A stretch of 64,000 bases of DNA, taken from positions 1,364,001 to 1,428,000 of the forward strand of contig NZ_SCNG01000001.1 in the NCBI RefSeq assembly GCF_005503555.1, read 5' to 3'. Numbering within the stretch: position 1 is the first letter of the stretch; every line of letters starts with the position of its first letter. The stretch is from Rudaea sp. 3F27F6 (GTDB taxonomy: Bacteria > Pseudomonadota > Gammaproteobacteria > Xanthomonadales > Rhodanobacteraceae). Below, one piece after another: positions 37,053-44,490 of the stretch. A program made the translations under genes and the position numbers. The notes under the pieces are model-generated. The model worked only from the letters and a program-made list of their open reading frames with translations, was not told where the DNA came from and ran no database searches.

Positions 37053-37114
37053 AGAACGCAGAGAAAGAAAACCAAGAGGGAGATTGAAACCGCTCTCTAT
37101 GTTCTCTGCGTTCT
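37053..37114. repeat. Inverted repeat in the tviB/LOG divergent gap
   Basis: Perfect 13-base arms AGAACGCAGAGAA (37053-37065) and TTCTCTGCGTTCT (37102-37114) with a 36-base loop, in sequence resembling dispersed ACCACGAAGTACAC-type repeats. Confidence 0.55.
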
Positions 37115-37179
37115 CCGTCGTTGAAGCTGTTCGATCCGTTCCATCAACCGATCGAACGCGCACGAATAAACGAACCACC

Positions 37180-37208
37180 TTCGGTCGCGCGCAGCATACG
37201 CGTAGAAT
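37180..37208 (+). promoter_or_regulatory. Possible promoter of the LOG-type gene
   Basis: -35-like TTCGGT (37180-37185), a 17-base spacer and -10 TAGAAT (37203-37208), 28 bases before the start codon at 37237. Confidence 0.4.
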
Positions 37209-37236
37209 GCGCCGCCTCGAAAGATCGGAAACCTCC

Positions 37237-37818
37237 ATGCGCATCTGCGTCTACGCCGCCTCCAGCCGCTACTGCGACCGCGTTTATATCGACGCGGCGC
37301 GTGAACTCGGCGCCACGCTCGCGCGCGAACAGTGCCAGATCGTCTACGGCGGCGGCGCGGTCGGGCTCATGGGCGCCCTCGCCGACGGCGCGCTCGACGC
37401 GGGCGGCGAGGTGATCGGCATTATTCCGCGCTTCATGACCGAAGTGGAGTGGCAACATCCGGGCGTCGCCAATCTCGAAGTCGTCGAGGACATGCGCGAG
37501 CGCAAGCACAAGCTGCTGACCGGCTCCGACGCGGTGATCGCCCTGCCCGGCGGCAGCGGCACGCTCGAAGAGCTGTTCGAGGCGATCACGCTCAAGCGCC
37601 TCGGCATCTACTTCAATCCGATCGTGCTGCTCAATATCCGCGACTTCTACACGCCGCTGCAGGCGTTCATGCGCCAGATGATCGAACAGCGCTTCATGAA
37701 TACCGAACATCTGGACATGTGGTCGCTGGTCGATACCGTCGCCGAAGCGCTGCCGCGCGCCCGTGCCACGCCGCGCTGGCGCGAGGATGCGCGCGCGCAT
37801 GCGGCGGTGAAGGCTTAA
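37237..37818 (+). CDS. TIGR00730/LOG family nucleotide 5'-monophosphate phosphoribohydrolase
   Basis: 193 residues with the family signature: QIVYGGGAVGLMGALADGALDAGG and ALPGGSGTLEELFEAITLKRLG (PGGxGTxxE). LOG proteins hydrolyse cytokinin riboside monophosphates or other nucleotide monophosphates to base plus ribose phosphate; the true bacterial substrate is often uncertain. ATG 37237 matches the conserved N-terminus MRICVYAAS; the longer open frame upstream is not supported. Confidence 0.93.
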   Translation: MRICVYAASSRYCDRVYIDAARELGATLAREQCQIVYGGGAVGLMGALADGALDAGGEVIGIIPRFMTEVEWQHPGVANLEVVEDMRERKHKLLTGSDAVIALPGGSGTLEELFEAITLKRLGIYFNPIVLLNIRDFYTPLQAFMRQMIEQRFMNTEHLDMWSLVDTVAEALPRARATPRWREDARAHAAVKA

Positions 37819-37828
37819 CTCGATTTCC

Positions 37829-37851
37829 TCCCTTCTCCGCGGGAGAAGGGA
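37829..37851. terminator. Palindrome between convergent LOG and TfoX-C genes
   Basis: TCCCTTCTCC / GGAGAAGGGA arms (10 bases) around a 3-base loop in the 39-base convergent gap. It may serve as a bidirectional terminator; T-runs are weak. It is related to the end of the dispersed repeat at 11348 and 62989. Confidence 0.45.
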
Positions 37852-37857
37852 ACGCAT

Positions 37858-38292
37858 TCAGTCGAAGCGGTTGTTGGCGCCGTCGCCACCGGAGTGCGAC
37901 GCGCCATCGGCGTCGTCGAGAAACCCCGACGAATGCGCCTCGCCTTCCTCGCTCGACGTGTTCGCTCCCTGCGATTCGCCTGCGCTGCGGTCGGCCTGCT
38001 TCTGCCAGCGCGTCTTGATCGGATTGGCCGCTTCGGCCGCTTCCGCGCCGGCAAGCAAGGCCGCCTTGCGTTCGTCCGGCAGGTCGGCCCAATGGCAATC
38101 GACCAGCGCGCCTTCGAGTGCGTAGAGCAGGTTCAGGCTCGGGCGGAAGCCGGCGCGCTTGACCTTCATGAACGCTTCCACGGCGCCGAGGCGGACGAGG
38201 TCCTCCTGCGTGCGCACGCCGACCTGGCGCAGCCACGCGGCCGATTTCGGCCCGACGTTGCGGATTTTTCCTGCGGTGTCTTTCGCTGCCAT
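37858..38292 (-). CDS. TfoX C-terminal domain protein
   Basis: 144 residues. The first 90 match the TfoX C-terminal family: IRNVGPKSAAWLRQVGVRTQEDLVRLGAVEAFMKVKRAGF and PSLNLLYALEGALVDCHWADLP. The remaining 50 residues are low-complexity and acidic. The TfoX N-terminal domain is absent; such stand-alone proteins are common, and the helix-hairpin-helix-like fold may bind DNA or protein. Function not established. Confidence 0.88.
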   Translation of the reverse strand: MAAKDTAGKIRNVGPKSAAWLRQVGVRTQEDLVRLGAVEAFMKVKRAGFRPSLNLLYALEGALVDCHWADLPDERKAALLAGAEAAEAANPIKTRWQKQADRSAGESQGANTSSEEGEAHSSGFLDDADGASHSGGDGANNRFD

Positions 38293-38308
38293 CGCCGTTC
38301 CTGTTGTT

Positions 38309-38800
38309 TCAATCGCCGAGCAGCGACTGCAGATAAATGTTCGCCAACGTCTCCATGCCGGCCCGGTCGTCGTCGTCGAAGCGCGCGAGTTCGGGGCTGT
38401 CGACGTCGAACACGCCGATCAGTTTGCCGTCGGCAACGAGCGGCACGACGATTTCCGAGCGCGAAGCCGCATCGCAGGCGATATGCCCCGGAAACGCATG
38501 CACGTCGCGCACGACCTGGGTCGTTCGCGTCGTGGCCGCCGCGCCGCAGACGCCCTTGTCGAGCGCGATGCGCACGCAGGCCGGCTTGCCCTGGAACGGG
38601 CCGACCACGAGTTCGCTGCCGTCGAAGAAATAGAACCCGGCCCAGTTGAGGTCGGGCAAGGCGCCGTAAACGAGCGCGGCGAAGTTCGCCGCGTTGGCGA
38701 TGCGGTCGCGCTCGCCGTGCAGCAGACCGTGCGCCTGCTCGGCGAGTTCGGCGTACTGCTCGGATTTGCTTGCGGATTGAAGTGCGGCAGCGGTGAACAT
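38309..38800 (-). CDS. msrC: Free methionine-(R)-sulfoxide reductase (GAF domain)
   Basis: 163 residues, a single GAF domain with the three cysteines typical of fRMsr: in GKPACVRIALDKGVCGAAA and in GHIACDAASRSEIVVPL. It reduces free L-methionine-(R)-sulfoxide in the cytosol. ATG 38800 is chosen because the domain starts soon after; ATG 38815 is possible. It lies 16 bases upstream of the TfoX-C protein gene on the same strand. Confidence 0.93.
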   Translation of the reverse strand: MFTAAALQSASKSEQYAELAEQAHGLLHGERDRIANAANFAALVYGALPDLNWAGFYFFDGSELVVGPFQGKPACVRIALDKGVCGAAATTRTTQVVRDVHAFPGHIACDAASRSEIVVPLVADGKLIGVFDVDSPELARFDDDDRAGMETLANIYLQSLLGD

Positions 38801-38912
38801 GGGCGGGCTCGTCAAAGTCGATCCATTCTACTCCAGCGCCCCACTCCGGCGCCGACTTTGCTTTGCGCCTGTCAGCGCCTATGCTGCCGCCTCGTCCGCG
38901 CCGAGCCGCCCC

Positions 38913-39644
38913 ATGCCGACTTCGCCCGCTCTGAAAAATGCGATGCGCATCCGCCGCCACCAACCATCGCGGCTGGAAAGTTTCGTCGACGCCTCGTTCG
39001 CTTTTGCGATCACCCTGGTCGTGATCGCGGTCGGGCATATTCCGAGTTCCGTGCCCGAAATGCTGCGCGCGCTGCACGGCCTGCCGACGTTCGCGGTCTG
39101 CTTCCTCCTGCTCGCGCGCATCTGGCTCGCGCACCGCAACTGGAGCCGCTACTACGACCTGGAAGACACGCCGACGGTCACACTGAGCCTGGCCCTCGTC
39201 TTCGTCGTGCTGGTCTTCGTCTATCCGATGCGCGTGCTGTTCGCCCAGGCATTGCTCGGCTGGAGCGGCAACTGGCTGTCGGACGGCAGCGTCGCCCCGC
39301 TCGACACCATCGACGAACTGCGCGCGGCCTACACCGTTTTCGGCTGCGGCTTTGCCGCGGTCGCGGCGATTTTCGTCCTGCTGCACGCGCACGCGCTGCG
39401 CTGCGCGGAGCGCATCGGCCTCGACGCGGGCGAACGCATCTATACGCGCATGGGCATGTACGATTGGATCGGACACGTCGCCGTCTGCCTGCTTTCGATC
39501 GCGCTCGCGCGCTGGCTGCCGATGCGCAACGTCTTCGAGTTCTCGCTGCCCGGTTTCGTCTACGTGCTGACCGCTCTTACCGCGTGGATATCGGGCAGCC
39601 GCTCGCGCATCGCGTTCGCACGCCTGTCCCCCTCCGACCTATGA
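38913..39644 (+). CDS. TMEM175/DUF1211-type membrane protein (putative K+ channel)
   Basis: 243 residues. The first helix bears the family motif as RLESFVDASFAFAITLVVIAV (compare RxxxFSDxVFAIAxTLL), then about five more helices follow, so one TMEM175-type repeat. Bacterial members form leaky potassium channels; function here is inferred. Note that the motif carries V-D-A-S where most have S-D-A-V. ATG 38913 is used. The stop overlaps bioD by 4 bases. Confidence 0.8.
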   Translation: MPTSPALKNAMRIRRHQPSRLESFVDASFAFAITLVVIAVGHIPSSVPEMLRALHGLPTFAVCFLLLARIWLAHRNWSRYYDLEDTPTVTLSLALVFVVLVFVYPMRVLFAQALLGWSGNWLSDGSVAPLDTIDELRAAYTVFGCGFAAVAAIFVLLHAHALRCAERIGLDAGERIYTRMGMYDWIGHVAVCLLSIALARWLPMRNVFEFSLPGFVYVLTALTAWISGSRSRIAFARLSPSDL

Positions 39645-40330
39645 AACATTCCAGCGTCTACATCACCGGCACCGATACCGGCGTCGGCAAAAGTCTCGTC
39701 TCCGCGAGCCTGCTCGCCGCGCTCAACGCGCGCGGCGCGCGCGCCGTCGGCATGAAGCCGATCGCCAGCGGCAGCGAGTCCACACCGGCCGGCCTGCGCA
39801 ATGCCGACGCGGAACTGCTGCTCGCGCACGGTGCGGGCAAGCCGGCCTACGCCGAGGTCAATCCCTACACCTTCGCCGATCCGATCGCGCCGCACCTTGC
39901 CGCGGCCGATCAGGGCGTGGAGATCGAGGTCGCGCGCATCCGCAGCGCGTTCACCACGTTGTCCGCGAATGCCGACATCGCCGTCGTCGAAGGCGTCGGT
40001 GGCTGGATGGCGCCGCTCGGTCCGCGCCTGATGCAGGCAGACTTGGCGCGCGCGCTCGGATTGCCGGCGATCCTCGTCGTCGGCCTGCGCCTCGGCTGCA
40101 TCAACCATGCGCTGCTCAGCGCACGCGCGATCGAAGCCGACGGCATCGAGCTGGTCGGTTGGATCGGCAGCGGCATCGATGCGCAGATGGCACGGCGCGA
40201 GGACAATCTCGCCACGCTCGGCGAACGCCTGCGCGCACCGTGCCTCGGCGTGCTGCCACACGACACCGCGCCCGATCCCGCCGCGCTCGCTGCGTATCTC
40301 GGCGCGGCCTGCGACCGGCTGCTGCGCTGA
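39641..40330 (+). CDS. bioD: Dethiobiotin synthetase
   Basis: 229 residues: P-loop ITGTDTGVGKSLVS at the start, MKPIASGSE, VEGVGGWMAPL and LVVGLRLGCINHALL, all typical of BioD. It forms dethiobiotin from 7,8-diaminopelargonate, CO2 and ATP in biotin synthesis. The ATG at 39641 overlaps the upstream gene and the stop is directly followed by the next ATG, so it is translated in an operon with two membrane proteins rather than with other bio genes. Confidence 0.95.
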   Translation: MKHSSVYITGTDTGVGKSLVSASLLAALNARGARAVGMKPIASGSESTPAGLRNADAELLLAHGAGKPAYAEVNPYTFADPIAPHLAAADQGVEIEVARIRSAFTTLSANADIAVVEGVGGWMAPLGPRLMQADLARALGLPAILVVGLRLGCINHALLSARAIEADGIELVGWIGSGIDAQMARREDNLATLGERLRAPCLGVLPHDTAPDPAALAAYLGAACDRLLR

Positions 40331-41701
40331 ATGAGCGCGATGTCCTCGGCATCACGACCGTGGTGGCCGCTGGCCTGGGTCGCGCTCGCCGGCATCGTCT
40401 TCGTCGCCGCGTGCTACTACCCCGGCGCGATGTCCTACGACAGCGCGGTGATCTGGTCGCAGGCGCGCGGCGCGCCGAGCACGAACATCTACGGTGCCGG
40501 CTTGCGCTGGCTGTGGCAGTTGACCGACAGGATCTGGAGCGGACCAGCGCCGCCGTTCCTGATCCAGCTCACGCTGTTGTGGAGCGGTCTGACGCTGATT
40601 GCGCGCGCACTCGAATGCTCGCTCGCTGCGCGCATCGCATTTATGCTCGTCGCCGCGTTCGCACCGGTGGTTTTCGTGTTGCTCGCGCATGTGTGGAGCG
40701 ACGTGTTGCTGCTCGCCACGCTGGCCTTCGCGGTCGGCGCGTTGCTGCGTTGGCGCGACGACAAACAGGCGGGCTGGCTGATCGCGTTCTGGATCGCGCT
40801 CGCCATCGCCGCGACCCTGCGCCACAACGCCCTGCCGGCGCTGCTGCCGCTGGTCGCCTACGCCGTCTGGCTGCATCTCGAACCGCGCGCGATCGAACCG
40901 CGGCGCAAACGCGGCGTGCTCGTCGGCGCCGTGGTCGCGCTGTGCCTCGGCTTGAACGCGATCGGCGGACTCAGCGTGCTGTCCGCGCAACTACGCGTGC
41001 CGATCTGGCCGGCGACCGCGATCTGGGATCTCGCCGGCATGTCGCTCGAAGCGGACGAAGTGCTGCTGCCCGCGCCGGTGCGCAGGCCGGAACTGACGCT
41101 CGACGATCTGCGTGCGGCCTACGCGCCCTACACCAACGTGCCGATTTTCTCCACGACGCACGGCCGCGTGATCGGGCCGTACTTCCTTCCGCCCGATCCG
41201 GCTCCGGCGGTGCTGCTCCGAGCGTGGCCCGAAGCGATCACCGCGCATCCGCGCGCTTACCTTGCCCATCGCCTGCGTCTGACCGCGGCCTTGTTCGGCA
41301 GCAAGCCGCGTGCGTGGCCGCACGAACTCGTCTACGTCGACGAGGAAATCCACTTCGGCGACAACCCGCCGGTGGCTCGCAATGACTCGCCGCTGCACGC
41401 CGCATGTATCCGCGTTGCCGAAGCGCTGCGCGATACGGTCGCGCTCGCGGCGTGGCCGTACCTTGTAATAAGCCTCTTCGCTTTCGCCGTCGCCTGGCGC
41501 CGGCGCACTCAAGCGAATGCGCAGGCAGCGCTCGCCGTGCTCGCGAGCGGTCTCGCCTACGCCGCGCCGCTGCCGCTGATCGCACCGTCGGCCGAACTGC
41601 GCTACTTGGGCTGGACCTGCCTCGCCGCAATGATCGGCGCCGCGCTTGCGCTCGCTAGCACGGCACAGGCGCGCAGAAGCCGGGAACAGGCGAACTGGTA
41701 G
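40331..41701 (+). CDS. Hypothetical polytopic membrane protein, GT-C glycosyltransferase-like
   Basis: 456 residues with roughly ten hydrophobic spans. An early loop YYPGAMSYDSAVIWSQARG carries an acidic residue after the first helix, the arrangement seen in GT-C (PMT/ArnT-like) enzymes, and a soluble loop of about 100 residues lies after two thirds of the protein. No specific family is recognised. The ATG touches the bioD stop, so it is translationally coupled to bioD. Confidence 0.7.
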   Translation: MSAMSSASRPWWPLAWVALAGIVFVAACYYPGAMSYDSAVIWSQARGAPSTNIYGAGLRWLWQLTDRIWSGPAPPFLIQLTLLWSGLTLIARALECSLAARIAFMLVAAFAPVVFVLLAHVWSDVLLLATLAFAVGALLRWRDDKQAGWLIAFWIALAIAATLRHNALPALLPLVAYAVWLHLEPRAIEPRRKRGVLVGAVVALCLGLNAIGGLSVLSAQLRVPIWPATAIWDLAGMSLEADEVLLPAPVRRPELTLDDLRAAYAPYTNVPIFSTTHGRVIGPYFLPPDPAPAVLLRAWPEAITAHPRAYLAHRLRLTAALFGSKPRAWPHELVYVDEEIHFGDNPPVARNDSPLHAACIRVAEALRDTVALAAWPYLVISLFAFAVAWRRRTQANAQAALAVLASGLAYAAPLPLIAPSAELRYLGWTCLAAMIGAALALASTAQARRSREQANW

Positions 41702-41734
41702 ACTTGGGGCTTCGCCGGAAATAAGGAGTTGCCC

Positions 41735-42082
41735 ATGTCCAAGCAGGCGTTCTTCATCGTCGTCCCCGATCTTGCCAAAGCGCGCGGGCAGGTTCCCACG
41801 CTGTCGTACACCGGCGGTTCGGCCGAAGGCTTCGCCACCGAATTGCAGGCCGCCTTGCGCGAGCCGGGATTGTGGGAGCGCTGGCGCTCGATGCAGCCCG
41901 ATCCGGACGCAGTCGATCCGCTGCTTGGCGCGAGCGATGCGCAGGCCGTGGTCGAGGCGCATCAATCCGATCTGCATTGCGACGTGAAGATCGTCACCTC
42001 GCTGCCGCACGCGGTGATAAAGCATCGCCTCGGCCTGCTGATCGGCGCGCACTGGACTCTGCGCGACGTCAGCGCGGCCTGA
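41735..42082 (+). CDS. Small conserved hypothetical protein
   Basis: 115 residues, soluble, with no transmembrane segment or signal peptide. It starts MSKQAFFIVVPDLAKARGQVPTLSY and contains WERWRSMQPDPDAV and KHRLGLLIGAHWTLRDVSAA. A good ribosome-binding site (AAGGAG, 6 bases before ATG 41735) supports it as a real gene. I do not recognise the family. It follows the GT-C-like gene after 33 bases. Confidence 0.7.
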   Translation: MSKQAFFIVVPDLAKARGQVPTLSYTGGSAEGFATELQAALREPGLWERWRSMQPDPDAVDPLLGASDAQAVVEAHQSDLHCDVKIVTSLPHAVIKHRLGLLIGAHWTLRDVSAA

Positions 42083-42253
42083 GATCGCGCTCACAGAATC
42101 GAAGCGCGGTCGGGCCCGGCCGCGCGCTTCGCCGAGCAGATAGGAAAAACGGCACATGCCCGCCGCACCGCAACATCGCTACGCTGCGCGTTCGCCTCGC
42201 GCCCGCACGAGCGCCTTCCTTTTCACCGCCATCCTGTACGGGGAAATTCTTCC

Positions 42254-44422
42254 ATGCTTCGACTTCGACCGATCGTCCTCGCCATGAGCATCGCCTTCAG
42301 CGCGCACGCGCAGCCACCGCAGAAACCCGCCGAGCCGGCCAAGAGCGCCGATGCCGCCAAGGCGGTCAATCCGTTCTTCGCCGCGAGCACGCTGCAGTAC
42401 CAGGCGCCGCCGTTCGACAAGATCAAGGACAGCGACTACGCGCCGGCCTTCGACGAAGGCATGAAGCTGCAGATCGCCGAAGTCGAGACGATCGCGAACC
42501 AGAGCGCAGCGCCGACCTTCGACAACACCATCGTCGCGCTCGAACGCACCGGCCAGACGCTGACGCGCGTGTCCAAGGTGTTCTTCGCCCTCGCCCAGGC
42601 GAACACCAACGACGACATCCAGAAGATTCAGGAAGACTACGCGCCGAAACTCGCCGCGCACCAGGACGCGATCTTCCTCAACGGCAAGCTCTATGCGCGC
42701 GTGAAGAAGCTCTATGAAGGCCGCGCCGCACTCGGCCTCGACGCGGAATCGTCGCGCCTGCTCGACCGCTATCACCTCGCCTTCGTCCGCGCCGGCGCCG
42801 AGTTGTCCGCGGCCGACCAGACCAAGCTCAAGGACCTCAACAAGGAAGAGTCTTCACTGCAGACCGCGTTTCAGCAGAAGCTGCTCGCCGCGACCAAGGC
42901 CGGCGCGCTCGTCGTCGACGACAAGGCGCAGCTCAAGGGCTACAACGACGGCGATCTCGCCGCCGCGCTCGAAGCGGGCAAGAACCGCAAGCTAGACGGC
43001 AAGTACGTCGTCGCGCTGCAGAACACGACCCAGCAGCCGGCGCAGGAATCGCTCGCCGACCGCGCCACGCGCGAGAAGCTGTTCAAGGCCTCGATCGACC
43101 GCGCCGAACACGGCGACGGCAACGACACGCGCGCGACGATCCAGCGCCTCGCCGAACTGCGCGTGCAGAAAGCCAACCTGCTCGGCTTCAAGACCTGGGC
43201 CGACTACGGTCTCGCCGACCAGATGGCGAAGAAGCCCGAGAACGCGATCAAGCTGATGACCGACATCGTGCCGATGGCCGTCGCCAAGGCCAAGGACGAA
43301 GCCGCAGGCATGCAGAAACTGGTCGACGAGCAGAAGGGCGGCTTCAAGCTCGCACCGTGGGACTGGCAGTACTACTCCGAGCAGGTGCGCAAGAAAAACT
43401 ACGATCTCGACCAGAACGAGATCAAGCAGTACTTCGAACTCGACAGCGTGCTGCAGAACGGCGTGTTCTTCGCCGCGAACAAGCTCTACGGCGTGACCTT
43501 CAAGGAGCGCCACGACCTGCCGGTCTACCAGCCCGACGTGCGCGTGTTCGAGATGTTCGACACCGACGGCAAGTCGATGGCGTTGTTCTATGCCGACTAC
43601 TTCAAGCGCGACAACAAGTCCGGCGGCGCGTGGATGGACAGCTTCGTCGATCAGAACAATTTGCTCGGCACGCGTCCGGTCGTGTTCAACGTCTGCAACT
43701 TCACCAAGCCGGCGCCCGGTCAGCCCGCGCTGATCAGCCACGACGACGCGATCACCATGTTCCACGAGTTCGGCCATGCGTTGCACGGCCTGTTCTCGAA
43801 CGTGAAGTATCCGTATCTCGCCGGCACCAACGTGCCGCGCGACTTCGTCGAGTTCCCCTCGCAGTTCAACGAGCACTGGGCCGACGAGCCGAGCGTGTTC
43901 GCCAATTACGCCAAACACTACAAGACCGGCGCGCCGATGCCGGCCGAACTGGTCGCCAAGATCAAGAAGGCCGGCACTTACGGCCAGGGCTTCGCCACGA
44001 CCGAATACCTCGGCGCCGCCTTGCTCGACCAGGCCTGGCACAGCCTGCCGAAGGACAGCACGAAGCAGGACGTCGACAAGTTCGAGACTGCAGCGCTTAC
44101 GCGCTATCACGTCGACTACGCGCTCGTGCCGCCGCGCTATCGCACCAGCTACTTCGCCCACATCTGGGGCGGCGGCTACTCGGCCGGCTACTACGCCTAC
44201 CTGTGGACCGCCGTGCTGCGCGACGACGCCTACTACTGGTTCAAGGAACACGGCGGCATGACCCGCGAGAACGGCCAGCGCTTCCGCGACATGGTTCTCT
44301 CGCGCGGCGGCACCGAGGAGACCGACGCGCTCTACCGCGCCTGGCGCGGCCGCGATCCAAGCGTCGAGCCGCTGCTCGAAGTGCGCGGCCTGAAGCCGGC
44401 AAAAGCGGACAAGTCGAAGTAA
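42254..44422 (+). CDS. M3 family zinc metallopeptidase (Dcp-like), exported copy
   Basis: 722 residues with a signal peptide (cleavage near SAHA). The C-terminal half has the zinc motif MFHEFGHALHGLF (HEXXH) and downstream PSQFNEHWADEP with the third ligand, plus YFAHIWGGGYSAGYYAYLW that closes the active site in oligopeptidase A/Dcp enzymes. It should cleave peptides in the periplasm (peptidyl-dipeptidase type). It is the first of a tandem pair of paralogues whose C-terminal DNA is almost identical. Confidence 0.93.
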   Translation: MLRLRPIVLAMSIAFSAHAQPPQKPAEPAKSADAAKAVNPFFAASTLQYQAPPFDKIKDSDYAPAFDEGMKLQIAEVETIANQSAAPTFDNTIVALERTGQTLTRVSKVFFALAQANTNDDIQKIQEDYAPKLAAHQDAIFLNGKLYARVKKLYEGRAALGLDAESSRLLDRYHLAFVRAGAELSAADQTKLKDLNKEESSLQTAFQQKLLAATKAGALVVDDKAQLKGYNDGDLAAALEAGKNRKLDGKYVVALQNTTQQPAQESLADRATREKLFKASIDRAEHGDGNDTRATIQRLAELRVQKANLLGFKTWADYGLADQMAKKPENAIKLMTDIVPMAVAKAKDEAAGMQKLVDEQKGGFKLAPWDWQYYSEQVRKKNYDLDQNEIKQYFELDSVLQNGVFFAANKLYGVTFKERHDLPVYQPDVRVFEMFDTDGKSMALFYADYFKRDNKSGGAWMDSFVDQNNLLGTRPVVFNVCNFTKPAPGQPALISHDDAITMFHEFGHALHGLFSNVKYPYLAGTNVPRDFVEFPSQFNEHWADEPSVFANYAKHYKTGAPMPAELVAKIKKAGTYGQGFATTEYLGAALLDQAWHSLPKDSTKQDVDKFETAALTRYHVDYALVPPRYRTSYFAHIWGGGYSAGYYAYLWTAVLRDDAYYWFKEHGGMTRENGQRFRDMVLSRGGTEETDALYRAWRGRDPSVEPLLEVRGLKPAKADKSK

Positions 44423-44445
44423 ACTTCCGCCACCACGCAACACAC

Positions 44446-44475
44446 CGTCGCGCCGCTCTGCGGCGCGACGTTTTT
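44446..44475 (+). terminator. Intrinsic terminator between the two M3 peptidase genes
   Basis: Perfect 11-base arms CGTCGCGCCGC / GCGGCGCGACG with a 3-base loop and a TTTTTC tail, 24 bases after the first stop and 15 bases before the second start codon. Confidence 0.85.
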
Positions 44476-44490
44476 CAGCCGAGGCAATCC

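Noticed and set aside
36993-37236. N-terminal extensions of tviB and the LOG gene into their shared gap
   Set aside because: The conserved N-termini and ribosome-binding sites place both starts at 36992 and 37237; the gap holds a repeat and a promoter-like sequence.
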